DNA from: UBA4408 sp002389785
GTDB taxonomy: Bacteria; Bacteroidota; Bacteroidia; UBA4408
Assembly: GCA_035438985.1 (NCBI GenBank)
Contig: DAORJK010000021.1
Location: 1-45,709, forward strand
Length of the DNA: 45,709 bases
Direction of reading: 5' to 3'
Position numbers and translations under genes: made by a program. The notes under the pieces are model-generated. The model saw only the letters and a program-made list of their open reading frames with translations, searched no databases and was not told where the DNA came from. Numbering within the stretch: position 1 is the stretch's first letter; every line of letters begins with the position of its first letter. Below, piece after piece: positions 7,582 through 16,606 of this stretch.

Positions 7582-10212
7582 TCAATTTAAGGAAACATTC
7601 CTTTTAATCTCCTTTTCAATTTTATTCCTAAAAACAAATTCACCATTGAAAACATCAAGCATAATATCGCTATCGGGTTGTACTTTGCCGGCCAGGAGTT
7701 GTTTGCTTAATTCGTTTACAACACGTTTTTGAAGCACACGTTTTACCGGTCGAGCTCCAAATTGAGGATCATATCCCAATTGAGCCAGCCAATCAATAGC
7801 TTCCGGAGTTGCTTCCATATTCACGTGATTTTCCTTCATCATTTTTGCAATTATTCCAAATTGAATTTCAACCACTCTTTTAACCTCTTCTCTATTTAAT
7901 GGAGTAAACAAAATTGTTTCATCAATGCGGTTTAGAAATTCAGGACGAATACTCTTCTTCAACAATTCGAATACTTCTATGCGAGTTTTAGCCATAATTT
8001 TATCGCGATTAGCCTCGGTAAATCCTTCAGAATTTTCCTGGATGATTTGTGAACCCAAATTACTGGTCATAATGATGATGGTATTTTTAAAATTCACCAC
8101 TCTACCTTTATTGTCTGTTAATCTACCATCGTCTAAAACTTGCAGCAAAATATTGAATACATCGGGGTGTGCTTTCTCAATCTCATCGAGTAAAACTACA
8201 CTATATGGTTTGCGTCGAACTGCTTCTGTTAATTGTCCACCTTCCTCGTATCCTACATAACCCGGAGGAGCTCCAACCAGACGACTTACAGCATGTCTTT
8301 CCTGGTATTCACTCATGTCAATTCGAGTCATGGAATGTTCGTTATTGAACAAAAATTCTGCGAGCGCTTTTGCTAATTCCGTTTTACCTACTCCGGTTGT
8401 TCCTAAAAAGATAAATGAACCAATTGGCTTTCTTGCATCTTGCATTCCTGCTCTGCTTCGGCGAATTGCGTCCGAAATTGCTTCAATTGCCTCGTCCTGC
8501 CCCACTACCCTTTGATGCAATTCCGTTTCCAGGTTTAATAATTTTTCTCGTTCACTTTGCAGCATACGGTTTACAGGAATACCGGTCCAACGAGAAACTA
8601 CATCTGCAATATCTTGAGCATCTACTTCTTCTTTAATCATTGGGGAACCACCTGCTTTGAGTTCATCCAATTTTGATTTAAATGCCTCCAATTGTAGCTC
8701 CGCTTCCTTAATTTTTCCGTATCGAATTTCTGCAACTTTGCCATAATCTCCATTGCGTTCAGCCTTTTCGGCTTCGTATTTCAATTGTTCGATTTGCTCT
8801 TTTACTTTTTGAATGCCTTCAACAACTTCCTTTTCACTTTGCCATTTTGCTTTTAACGAATTTCGCTGATCACTTAATTCGGCGATTTCCTTGCTTAAAA
8901 CTTCCAATTTCTTAGCATCGTTTTCTCTTTTAATCGCCTCTTTTTCAATTTCAAGTTGCCTAATTTTTCTTTCTAATTCATCTAACTCAACCGGCATCGA
9001 ATTAATCTCCATACGTAATTTAGAAGCAGCTTCGTCCATCAAGTCAATCGCTTTATCAGGCAAAAAACGTTCGTTAATATATCGCTGCGAAAGCTCAACA
9101 GCCGAAATAATTGCTTCATCTTTTATGCGCACTTTGTGGTGGGTTTCATATTTTTCTTTTATTCCACGCAATATCGAAATAGCAACATCGGCAGTAGGTT
9201 CATCTATCAATACCTTTTGAAAACGACGTTCCAAGGCTTTATCTTTCTCAAAGTATTTTTGATATTCATTTAAGGTTGTAGCACCAATAGCTCTTAACTC
9301 ACCTCTTGCCAATGCAGGTTTTAAAATATTGGCAGCATCCATGGCACCTTCACCACCACCGGCTCCCACAAGTGTATGTATTTCATCAATAAATAATACG
9401 ATTTCGCCATCAGCAGCTATAACCTCTTTTACAACCGATTTTAATCGTTCTTCAAATTCGCCTTTGTATTTAGCACCTGCTATTAAAGCACCCATATCGA
9501 GCGAATAAATTAATTTCGATTTTAAATTTTCGGGAACATCTCCATTTACTATTCGATGGGCTAAGCCTTCAGCAATGGCAGTTTTACCTACTCCCGGCTC
9601 TCCAATAAGGATGGGATTATTTTTGGTTCTTCTTGTCAAAATTTGCAATACTCTTCTTATTTCTTCATCTCTACCAATAACCGGATCGAGTTTGCCCTTG
9701 CGAACTTGCTCGTTAAGATTGATTGCATATTTATTTAATGAATTGTAGCTTTCGTCGGCACTTGCAGAATTAGCACTAGCTCCTTTTCGCAAATCAGCGA
9801 TTGCTGCTTTCAAATCCTTTTCATTGATGCCATTGTCTTTCATCATTTGCGAAATTGTATCCTTCGTTGCCAATATTCCTAACAGCAAGTGTTCGATGGA
9901 TACAAACTCATCTTTAAAATCTTTTAAGTACGTGCTAGCTTTTACAATTGATTGATTGGCCGCATTTGATAAATAAGGATTTCCACCATTTACCTTGGGA
10001 TAAGTTTCGATAATTTTATCGAGCGCATTTTCAAAATTAACGGTGTTGACATTTAATTTTTTTAGGATAAATGGAGTAACGTTTTCATCCACATTGAAAA
10101 TTCCCTTTAATAAATGACCATTTTCAATTGCCTGTTGATCATTAGCAATAGCTATATTCTGTGCTTCCTGAATAGCTTCTTGAGATTTTATTGTATAATT
10201 TTTTAAGTTCAT
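7582..10212 (-). CDS. clpB: ATP-dependent disaggregase ClpB
   Basis: 876 residues, normal for ClpB. Hexameric AAA+ chaperone that, with DnaK, extracts polypeptides from aggregates after heat stress; cytosolic. Visible parts: Clp N-domain repeats (1-145), NBD1 with Walker A GEPGVGKT (204-211) and Walker B IVLFIDE (271-277), the long charged coiled-coil middle domain (about 410-530) that separates ClpB from ClpA/ClpC, NBD2 with Walker A GTTGVGKT (near 604-611) and Walker B VVLLDEIEKAH, and the C-terminal D2 small domain ending in FGARPVKRVLQKRV. There is no ClpP-binding IGF-type loop evident. It stands alone, divergent from pyrD, with its own terminator. No CIRCE-like inverted repeat was noticed upstream. 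Confidence 0.98.
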   Translation of the reverse strand: MNLKNYTIKSQEAIQEAQNIAIANDQQAIENGHLLKGIFNVDENVTPFILKKLNVNTVNFENALDKIIETYPKVNGGNPYLSNAANQSIVKASTYLKDFKDEFVSIEHLLLGILATKDTISQMMKDNGINEKDLKAAIADLRKGASANSASADESYNSLNKYAINLNEQVRKGKLDPVIGRDEEIRRVLQILTRRTKNNPILIGEPGVGKTAIAEGLAHRIVNGDVPENLKSKLIYSLDMGALIAGAKYKGEFEERLKSVVKEVIAADGEIVLFIDEIHTLVGAGGGEGAMDAANILKPALARGELRAIGATTLNEYQKYFEKDKALERRFQKVLIDEPTADVAISILRGIKEKYETHHKVRIKDEAIISAVELSQRYINERFLPDKAIDLMDEAASKLRMEINSMPVELDELERKIRQLEIEKEAIKRENDAKKLEVLSKEIAELSDQRNSLKAKWQSEKEVVEGIQKVKEQIEQLKYEAEKAERNGDYGKVAEIRYGKIKEAELQLEAFKSKLDELKAGGSPMIKEEVDAQDIADVVSRWTGIPVNRMLQSEREKLLNLETELHQRVVGQDEAIEAISDAIRRSRAGMQDARKPIGSFIFLGTTGVGKTELAKALAEFLFNNEHSMTRIDMSEYQERHAVSRLVGAPPGYVGYEEGGQLTEAVRRKPYSVVLLDEIEKAHPDVFNILLQVLDDGRLTDNKGRVVNFKNTIIIMTSNLGSQIIQENSEGFTEANRDKIMAKTRIEVFELLKKSIRPEFLNRIDETILFTPLNREEVKRVVEIQFGIIAKMMKENHVNMEATPEAIDWLAQLGYDPQFGARPVKRVLQKRVVNELSKQLLAGKVQPDSDIMLDVFNGEFVFRNKIEKEIKRNVSLN

Positions 10213-10305
10213 GTTTGTTTGATTTTTATTCTTCTTAACTTTTTCAATAAATGCTTCCTTTTTCTTTCAAAAAATATTCCCACAATGAATTTGCAAGTAA
10301 TTAAG

Positions 10306-10313
10306 TAATTTTG
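10306..10313 (+). promoter_or_regulatory. Candidate -7 box for pyrD
   Basis: TAATTTTG fits TAnnTTTG and lies in the 175-base divergent gap between clpB and pyrD, about 75 bases before the pyrD start. A matching -33 box is not clear. Confidence 0.3.
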
Positions 10314-10387
10314 GCTTGTCTTTTCAATTTTAGCCGACTATTTGTCTTGAATTTAAAGGATTTCAAAACATTTCGTCAGTAATCTCT

Positions 10388-11455
10388 ATGTATAAATTTT
10401 TAATTCGACCAATACTTTTTTCTGTTTCACCTGAAAGGGTGCATCATTTGGTTTTTAACTTTCTAAAGTTAAGTTTTAAAATTCCATTTGTATCCAAACT
10501 TGTCTCCAGTTATTTTTGTAATCATGATACACGCTTGCAGCGTAAAGTATTTGGATTGAAATTTCCAAATCCAGTAGGATTGGCTGCAGGTTTTGATAAA
10601 GATGCAAAACTGGTAAATGAATTAAGTTGTTTGGGGTTTGGCTTTATTGAAATTGGTACTGTTACGCCTTTACCACAACCGGGAAATCCTTTACCCCGAA
10701 TGTTTCGATTACCAGAAGATAATGCATTAATTAACCGTATGGGGTTTAATAATGAAGGCGTAGTTGAAGCAGCAAAAAGATTAAAAAAGCGCAACCGAGA
10801 TATATTAATTGGTGGGAATATTGGTAAAAATAAAACTACACCAAATGAAGTAGCTGTAGACGACTATGTGAAGTGCTTTGACGCTCTTTATGAAGTAGTT
10901 GACTATTTTGTAGTTAATGTAAGTTCACCCAACACTCCCGATCTGCGGGCATTGCAAGATAAAGAGCCACTTACAGCATTGCTATCGCGCTTAAAAGAAC
11001 TTGCTGCTACAAAACCCTTGAATAAACCCATTTTGCTGAAAATAGCGCCTGACTTAAGCACCCAACAATTGGATGAAATTATTGATATTGTAATGCAATT
11101 GAAGATTGATGGAATAATCGCAACAAATACAACAATTGAGCGATCTCATTTGTTAAGTGATAGTGAGTTAATTAATTCCATTGGGCCCGGCGGTCTCAGT
11201 GGGAAGCCTTTAAAAAAACATTCAACTGAGGTTGTGAAATACATTTCACTTAAAAGTAAAGGAAAACTTCCTATAATAGCGGTTGGTGGAATACACTCTG
11301 CCGAAGATGCACTTGAAAAATTAAATGCAGGTGCTACCTTAGTACAAGTATATACAGGATTTATTTATGAAGGACCTTCCTTAATTAAAGAAATTAATGT
11401 AAAACTATTGAATTCAGAAGTGGGCAAAATTAAGCAGCAACATTCTAGCAATTAA
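10388..11455 (+). CDS. pyrD: Dihydroorotate dehydrogenase (quinone), class 2
   Basis: 355 residues. FMN enzyme oxidising dihydroorotate to orotate in pyrimidine synthesis and passing electrons to quinone at the inner membrane. Class 2 is supported by the amphipathic N-terminal helices (residues 1-45, beginning MYKFLIRPILFSVSPERVHH) absent from cytosolic class 1 enzymes. Family motifs: GLAAGFDKDAK (64-74), RMGFNNEG, and NVSSPNTPDLR with the class 2 catalytic Ser. Later motifs are KIAPDL, ATNTT, GGLSGKPL and VGGIHSAEDA, the last being the phosphate-binding end of the barrel. It is followed after 43 bases by the HMG-CoA-lyase-like gene on the same strand, possibly co-transcribed. Confidence 0.97.
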   Translation: MYKFLIRPILFSVSPERVHHLVFNFLKLSFKIPFVSKLVSSYFCNHDTRLQRKVFGLKFPNPVGLAAGFDKDAKLVNELSCLGFGFIEIGTVTPLPQPGNPLPRMFRLPEDNALINRMGFNNEGVVEAAKRLKKRNRDILIGGNIGKNKTTPNEVAVDDYVKCFDALYEVVDYFVVNVSSPNTPDLRALQDKEPLTALLSRLKELAATKPLNKPILLKIAPDLSTQQLDEIIDIVMQLKIDGIIATNTTIERSHLLSDSELINSIGPGGLSGKPLKKHSTEVVKYISLKSKGKLPIIAVGGIHSAEDALEKLNAGATLVQVYTGFIYEGPSLIKEINVKLLNSEVGKIKQQHSSN

Positions 11456-11498
11456 GAAATCAATTCATAAAAACAAAGCTAAACAACAGTCCAAAAAA

Positions 11499-12353
11499 AT
11501 GAAAATAATTGAATGTCCAAGAGATGCCATGCAAGGAATTGAAGAATTTATTCCAACTCAAAAAAAGATTGATTATATCAATAGTTTGTTAAGAGTTGGA
11601 TTCGACACCATCGATTTCGGAAGTTTTGTTTCGCCTAAAGCAATACCTCAATTACGAGATACATCCGAAGTTTTAGCCGGACTCGACCTTTCTAATACCT
11701 CCTCAAAATTACTCGCAATTGTAGCCAATACACGAGGAGCTGAAGCTGCAGTTGAATTTGAAGAAATAAATTATCTTGGTTATCCTTTCTCTATTTCAGA
11801 AACATTTCAAATGCGTAATACTAATGCTACAATTCAAGAAAGCTTAATACGTGTGGAAGAAATTCAAAACTTGTGTGAACGCAATAATAAAAAGTTGGTA
11901 ATTTATATTTCTATGGCTTTTGGAAATCCTTATGGGGATGAATGGAGCAGTGATGTGGCAATTTATTGGACCGGAATGCTTCACCGCATGGGAATAAAAA
12001 TTATAGCCTTATCAGATACCGTTGGAGTTAGCACTCCTGAAAGTATTGAATATTTATTTTCTAATTTAATTCCTCGATTCAACGCGATTGAATTTGGAGC
12101 ACATTTACATTCAACTCCGGAAACCCGCATGGAAAAAATTGGTGCGGCTTATACTAGTGGCTGTAGACGTTTTGATGTTGCCATACATGGTTTCGGGGGC
12201 TGCCCAATGGCAAATGATAATTTAGTTGGAAATCTCTCAACCGAAAGTTTGATCCATTATTTAGAAACAAATAAGCTGGATCCCAAACTTAATAAAGCGC
12301 TGTTACTTGAAAGTTATTCATTAGCAAATTCAGTATTTCCGCTTCATGCATAA
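11499..12353 (+). CDS. Hydroxymethylglutaryl-CoA lyase family protein
   Basis: 284 residues, DRE-TIM metallolyase fold. The family cleaves HMG-CoA to acetoacetate and acetyl-CoA, in leucine degradation. Visible: the CPRDAMQG motif at the N-terminus (RDGLQ in typical members), FGSFVSPKAIPQ, the metal-binding AHLHST, and GFGGCPMA, matching the active-site-loop Cys signature (GLGGCPYA in characterised lyases). The Gly-Leu to Ala-Met change in the first motif makes exact substrate specificity less than certain. It converges with kdsB with only 9 bases between the stops, so no room exists for a conventional terminator between them. Confidence 0.85.
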   Translation: MKIIECPRDAMQGIEEFIPTQKKIDYINSLLRVGFDTIDFGSFVSPKAIPQLRDTSEVLAGLDLSNTSSKLLAIVANTRGAEAAVEFEEINYLGYPFSISETFQMRNTNATIQESLIRVEEIQNLCERNNKKLVIYISMAFGNPYGDEWSSDVAIYWTGMLHRMGIKIIALSDTVGVSTPESIEYLFSNLIPRFNAIEFGAHLHSTPETRMEKIGAAYTSGCRRFDVAIHGFGGCPMANDNLVGNLSTESLIHYLETNKLDPKLNKALLLESYSLANSVFPLHA

Positions 12354-12362
12354 CCGAAAGAA

Positions 12363-13112
12363 TTAACTCTTGTTTTTAAACGCCATTAGCTTGTTCAGAT
12401 CCTCAGGAGTGTCAACTGCAATTGATTCAATTTCGGTAACAGCAGTTTGAATTTTATATCCATTTTCTATCCATCGAAGTTGCTCAAGTGACTCGGCTAC
12501 CTCGAGTTTACTTTGTGTTAATTTCGTAAGTTCTGAAAGTGTTTTCATTCGATAACCATAAATTCCAATGTGCTTATAATAGTCGGTATGTTTGCACCAA
12601 TCAGCTTGCTGAATTCCGCGGTAGTAAGGAATTGGACTACGACTAAAATAAATAGCCTCTCCGGAATTATTGCGTATGACTTTTGGTGTTGAAACACTTT
12701 CCAATTCTTGGGCTGAAGTTATTCTTTTCACCAAGGTAGCAATGTTTACATTGGGGGCTTCAAAACACTTGCAAAGTAATTCTATTTGTAAAGGGGAAAT
12801 AAATGGTTCATCGCCTTGAATATTCAACACTACATCCTTGTTGTTGATGTGTGTTAAACAAGCGGCTTCATAACACCGATCTGTTCCACTTGGGTGCTGT
12901 TCGCCTGTAATTACCGCATTTCCTCCAAAGCTGAGAACATGCTGATAAATGCGATCATCGTCGGTGGCAACCAGTACTTTTGAAAGTAAGTTTACTTTAG
13001 CTGCTTGCTCATAAACCCTTTGCACCATGGTTTTGCCATCAATTTCGATCAATGGCTTACCTGGGAAACGGGTAGAAGCATAGCGCGCCGGTATAATGCC
13101 GAAAAATTTCAT
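12363..13112 (-). CDS. kdsB: 3-deoxy-manno-octulosonate cytidylyltransferase
   Basis: 249 residues, the usual length. Activates Kdo with CTP to CMP-Kdo for the lipid A-core junction of lipopolysaccharide; cytosolic. The N-terminus IIPARYASTRFPGKPL is the classic nucleotide-binding signature, followed by VATDDDRI, the SGTDRC loop and NIQGDEPFI with the metal-binding Asp. The C-terminal VDTPEDL is also family-typical. Its presence shows the organism makes a Kdo-containing LPS. It is the last gene of the minus-strand block radA to kdsB, 94 bases downstream of radA. Confidence 0.97.
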   Translation of the reverse strand: MKFFGIIPARYASTRFPGKPLIEIDGKTMVQRVYEQAAKVNLLSKVLVATDDDRIYQHVLSFGGNAVITGEQHPSGTDRCYEAACLTHINNKDVVLNIQGDEPFISPLQIELLCKCFEAPNVNIATLVKRITSAQELESVSTPKVIRNNSGEAIYFSRSPIPYYRGIQQADWCKHTDYYKHIGIYGYRMKTLSELTKLTQSKLEVAESLEQLRWIENGYKIQTAVTEIESIAVDTPEDLNKLMAFKNKS

Positions 13113-13206
13113 ACTATGGTGTTTTCATATATTAAGAAAGTAACCATTTATTCATTGATAATACTATAAATTGACAACTATAAATGTGAACTATTTGAAT
13201 AAAAAT

Positions 13207-14574
13207 TTATCCAAACAACCATTCAAAAACCTCTTCAATTTTACTTAAAGCAACTATTTTAATTTTATATGCAGAACTATCCAGTCCTTTTTGATTGTAT
13301 TTTGAAATAAAAATTTGATCGAAACCCAATTTTTCGGCTTCTGATATTCGTTGATCAATTCGGGTTACCGGTCGCAACTCACCGGATAAACCAACTTCCG
13401 CCGCAAAACAAAACTTAGAATCAACCGGAACATCTTCATTACTAGATAAAATAGCACAAACAACTCCTAAATCAATTGCAGGATCATCTACTTTTAATCC
13501 GCCGGCTATATTTAAAAATACATCTTTACTACCTAATTTAAAACCACAACGCTTTTCGAGTACAGCCAATAGCATGCTTAAACGGCGCAAATCAAATCCT
13601 GTACTTGAACGTTGCGGTGTGCCATAGGCTGCAGTGCTTACCAAAGCTTGAATTTCTATTAAAATTGGACGCATTCCTTCGAGTGTAGCGGAAATGGCTA
13701 TACCGCTAAAGTTTTCATCCCTGCTTGAAATTAAAACTTCTGAAGGATTGCTAACTTCACGTAAACCGGAGCCTAGCATCTCGTATATTCCAAGTTCGTT
13801 AGTACTTCCAAAACGGTTCTTGGTACTGCGCAGTAGGCGGTACACATGATTTCGGTCGCCTTCAAATTGAAGCACGGTATCGACCATGTGTTCCAAAATT
13901 TTAGGTCCTGCTAAATTTCCATCTTTTGTAATATGCCCAATTAAAAATACCGGGGTACCCGATTCCTTAGCAAATCGAAGCAATTCAGCAGCACATTCTC
14001 TAATTTGCGAAACACTTCCGGGCGACGATTCAATTGAAGTAGTGTAAAGGGTTTGTATCGAATCGATAATTAGCAAATTGGGTTGTAATTTTTCGATGTG
14101 TTGAAAAATTAATTGAGTGGAGGTTTCAGTAAGAATATAACAGCCCGTGCTTCCTTTTTGAATGCGCTCGGCCCTCATTTTTATTTGTTGTTCACTTTCT
14201 TCACCACTCACATAAAGTACTTTCAAAGCGGTTTGTTGTAGAGCCAACTGCAACATTAAAGTTGATTTTCCTATCCCGGGTTCTCCTCCAAATAGAACTA
14301 ATGAACCGGGTACAATTCCACCTCCCAATGCTCTATTCAATTCTTGATCGGCTAAAACGATGCGTTTTTCCTCGCTCGAACTAATTTCACTTAAGAGTTG
14401 TGGCTGAGTACTTCTTTTATTAGCAGCTTGAGGAATGCCCGGTGTATTGTCGAGCTTCTGAATTACTTCTTCAACGTAGGTATTCCATTCATTACAGGAT
14501 GGGCAACGACCAATCCATTTGCCGGACTGGGCGCCACAATTCTGACAAAAAAAACTTGTTTTTACTTTAGCCAT
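13207..14574 (-). CDS. radA: DNA repair protein RadA (Sms)
   Basis: 455 residues. RecA-like ATPase that promotes branch migration of recombination intermediates. An N-terminal C4 zinc finger (Cys10, Cys13, Cys24, Cys27) precedes the RecA core with Walker A GEPGIGKS (97-104). The RadA-specific KNRFGSTNELGIYEM motif is present, and the C-terminal third is the Lon-protease-like domain (GGLKVDDPAIDLGVV, AEVGLSGELRPV), which is non-proteolytic in RadA. It lies only 9 bases downstream of the GT-C membrane glycosyltransferase gene, so it probably shares a transcript with the envelope genes upstream. Confidence 0.97.
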   Translation of the reverse strand: MAKVKTSFFCQNCGAQSGKWIGRCPSCNEWNTYVEEVIQKLDNTPGIPQAANKRSTQPQLLSEISSSEEKRIVLADQELNRALGGGIVPGSLVLFGGEPGIGKSTLMLQLALQQTALKVLYVSGEESEQQIKMRAERIQKGSTGCYILTETSTQLIFQHIEKLQPNLLIIDSIQTLYTTSIESSPGSVSQIRECAAELLRFAKESGTPVFLIGHITKDGNLAGPKILEHMVDTVLQFEGDRNHVYRLLRSTKNRFGSTNELGIYEMLGSGLREVSNPSEVLISSRDENFSGIAISATLEGMRPILIEIQALVSTAAYGTPQRSSTGFDLRRLSMLLAVLEKRCGFKLGSKDVFLNIAGGLKVDDPAIDLGVVCAILSSNEDVPVDSKFCFAAEVGLSGELRPVTRIDQRISEAEKLGFDQIFISKYNQKGLDSSAYKIKIVALSKIEEVFEWLFG

Positions 14575-14583
14575 ACTTCCAAA

Positions 14584-16110
14584 TTACTCTTGCATTTTAA
14601 AGATAAAACAATTTTGATTCTTATTTCTGGGATTTAAATGGTGTACTACTTTATCAATAAAACCTGGTTCTATTGCTGTTTCATAAGTTAAATTAGGGTA
14701 GTACTTTTTAAAATCTGCTATTCGCTTGGCTAAATTTTCCTCTTGAAAAAAGATAACATAATTGGCCTTTTCTTCTTGTTTGAGGTTCTTCTGTTCTTCG
14801 TACAGATCTTTAGCGGTGTGTAAACTTGTAACACCATGTACCCCCCACGAATTACTATTAAATCGACGCAAATAAAAAAGGGGCGGCATCAAAAAATCAT
14901 CCCGGTTACTATCTTCAATAACAATATAGCGCAAATCCTTTTTGTGCGATAAATAGGTCATTGCCTCAACCCTGTTTCGTTTTGAATATGCAACTGTAAC
15001 CGGCAGCAATGCTATACTATTCAAGATCCAAAAAAATATCCAGCAAGCTTTTAATAAGCCTTGCTTTCGTTGCCAAAAAGTGGAATTCTCTATCCACTCT
15101 TTCCAGCCAATACTTCCCAAAATTATTATAAACGGTACAATAGGAAAAATAAAACGTTCTTGTTTATTGGGGAAATAAGAATGAAAAACAAGGAATATAA
15201 AACTTGGAAGAAATAGTAAAGTATATTTTTTCCAGCTTCGGAAAAATCCAACTAAAAAGAACAAACTTATGGGTGGAATCAATATTCCTCCCAATACCAA
15301 AAAATACTGATACCATGCTTGAGTATTATAGTCGCGCGCATGTTCAATGTTGTATTGCACGTAAGCTTGAAATTCGGCAAATGGTCGTTTCCAAATGATC
15401 ATATCGGTAATTCCTTGAATCGCACAAATGCTAAAAACTGCACCAATGCCAAATAAAAATGCCCCTTTCCAATTTTTTTGTAACAAAAGTACTACTCCTA
15501 AACCACCAATAAATAGTGTACTTTGAAAGCGAATTGAAAAAGCGGTTCCAGCTATAAAGCCTGCCAATACATAATAAAATGCTCTTTTTTTAATTGAATT
15601 TATCAATAACAAATACGTGGCCGTCATTAAAAATGGCACACAAACCACTTCAATTAAATTTCGAACACTAAGCATTGGCATAAACCAAAAAAGGGCAAGT
15701 AATAAACCAACTTGACGGGCTAACGACTTTCCTGAATAGTGTTCGGTTATTTTATATCCGAGTATAACAATCACTAAGGATAAGAGGGAATGAATCAATC
15801 GTACAAAGTACATTTTTACTTGTGGATCGAAGACTCCGATTTGATGCATTCCTTTGAAAAAAAAGTAATGCAATCCTGTATAAAATAAACTATGTCCACT
15901 GGGCCCTCCACTCCCATCACTGTCGGGTAACCAATTGTTGAAGTTGTAATTATCAGCCCAGGATTCGGCTACTTCAATAATCAAAAAATGATCATCGTGC
16001 ATCCCATATCCTTTGGAAAAAAGCACCGCTAACAATCGAAATAAAACAGCCAACACCAGCACCACTGGTAATGGTTGTTCCTGCCAATATTTTCGAATCG
16101 TTGAAAGCAT
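14584..16110 (-). CDS. GT-C fold membrane glycosyltransferase (GT39/GT22-like)
   Basis: 508 residues with about ten hydrophobic segments. The first extracytoplasmic loop carries an acidic pair in GMHDDHF (Asp39-Asp40), the hallmark of polyprenyl-phosphate-sugar-dependent GT-C enzymes such as protein or lipid mannosyltransferases. The C-terminal 110 residues are soluble and charged. GT-C enzymes transfer a sugar from a lipid-linked donor on the periplasmic face. The donor and acceptor cannot be read from sequence. It sits 4 bases after rfaE2 in an operon-like run with the flippase-like gene, which suggests a role in an envelope glycan or glycolipid. Confidence 0.75.
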   Translation of the reverse strand: MLSTIRKYWQEQPLPVVLVLAVLFRLLAVLFSKGYGMHDDHFLIIEVAESWADNYNFNNWLPDSDGSGGPSGHSLFYTGLHYFFFKGMHQIGVFDPQVKMYFVRLIHSLLSLVIVILGYKITEHYSGKSLARQVGLLLALFWFMPMLSVRNLIEVVCVPFLMTATYLLLINSIKKRAFYYVLAGFIAGTAFSIRFQSTLFIGGLGVVLLLQKNWKGAFLFGIGAVFSICAIQGITDMIIWKRPFAEFQAYVQYNIEHARDYNTQAWYQYFLVLGGILIPPISLFFLVGFFRSWKKYTLLFLPSFIFLVFHSYFPNKQERFIFPIVPFIIILGSIGWKEWIENSTFWQRKQGLLKACWIFFWILNSIALLPVTVAYSKRNRVEAMTYLSHKKDLRYIVIEDSNRDDFLMPPLFYLRRFNSNSWGVHGVTSLHTAKDLYEEQKNLKQEEKANYVIFFQEENLAKRIADFKKYYPNLTYETAIEPGFIDKVVHHLNPRNKNQNCFIFKMQE

Positions 16111-16114
16111 GGAT

Positions 16115-16606
16115 TTAACTGGATTTTATTTTATCTTCAATAGCAGTAGTAGAAAAGCCTGGTAAAAATTCGATGGTAACCACTTCACCGCCGTTCGCTT
16201 TTACCAAATCGTAACCTACTATTTTCTCAACTTTCCAGTCTGCACCTTTCACTAACACATTGGGTTTAACCAATTCAATTAATTGATAAGGTGTGTCTTC
16301 ATCAAATACTGTTATGGCTGAAGTAAAATGTAAGGCGGCTAACAATAATGCCCTCGATTGTTCATTTTGAATAGGCCTTGAGGATCCCTTTCCCAATCGT
16401 TTAACTGAATTGTCGGAATTTACACCCACAATTAATTTAGTTCCTAAATCGGCTGCTTTTGCAAGGTAATCGATATGTCCCTGATGCAGTAAATCGAAGC
16501 AACCATTCGTAAAAACAAGTTTCTCATTTTTAAAACGCATGCCATTTAACCATACAATTAGCTGTTGGCGCAGGAATATTTTATCAGAAATCGCTTGCAG
16601 ATGCAT
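16115..16606 (-). CDS. rfaE2: D-glycero-beta-D-manno-heptose 1-phosphate adenylyltransferase
   Basis: 163 residues, corresponding to the C-terminal domain of HldE as a stand-alone protein. Transfers AMP to heptose 1-phosphate to form ADP-heptose for LPS core or glycoprotein glycans. The signature FTNGCFDLLHQGH (HxGH at 41-44) and GVNSDNSVKRLGKG are nucleotidyltransferase motifs, and VKGADWKVEKIVG is typical of RfaE2. No kinase half (RfaE1) or GmhB is in the window. Its start overlaps the 3' end of the upstream flippase-like gene by 23 bases, indicating translational coupling. A start at the internal Met23 is possible but would leave less of the domain. Confidence 0.93.
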   Translation of the reverse strand: MHLQAISDKIFLRQQLIVWLNGMRFKNEKLVFTNGCFDLLHQGHIDYLAKAADLGTKLIVGVNSDNSVKRLGKGSSRPIQNEQSRALLLAALHFTSAITVFDEDTPYQLIELVKPNVLVKGADWKVEKIVGYDLVKANGGEVVTIEFLPGFSTTAIEDKIKSS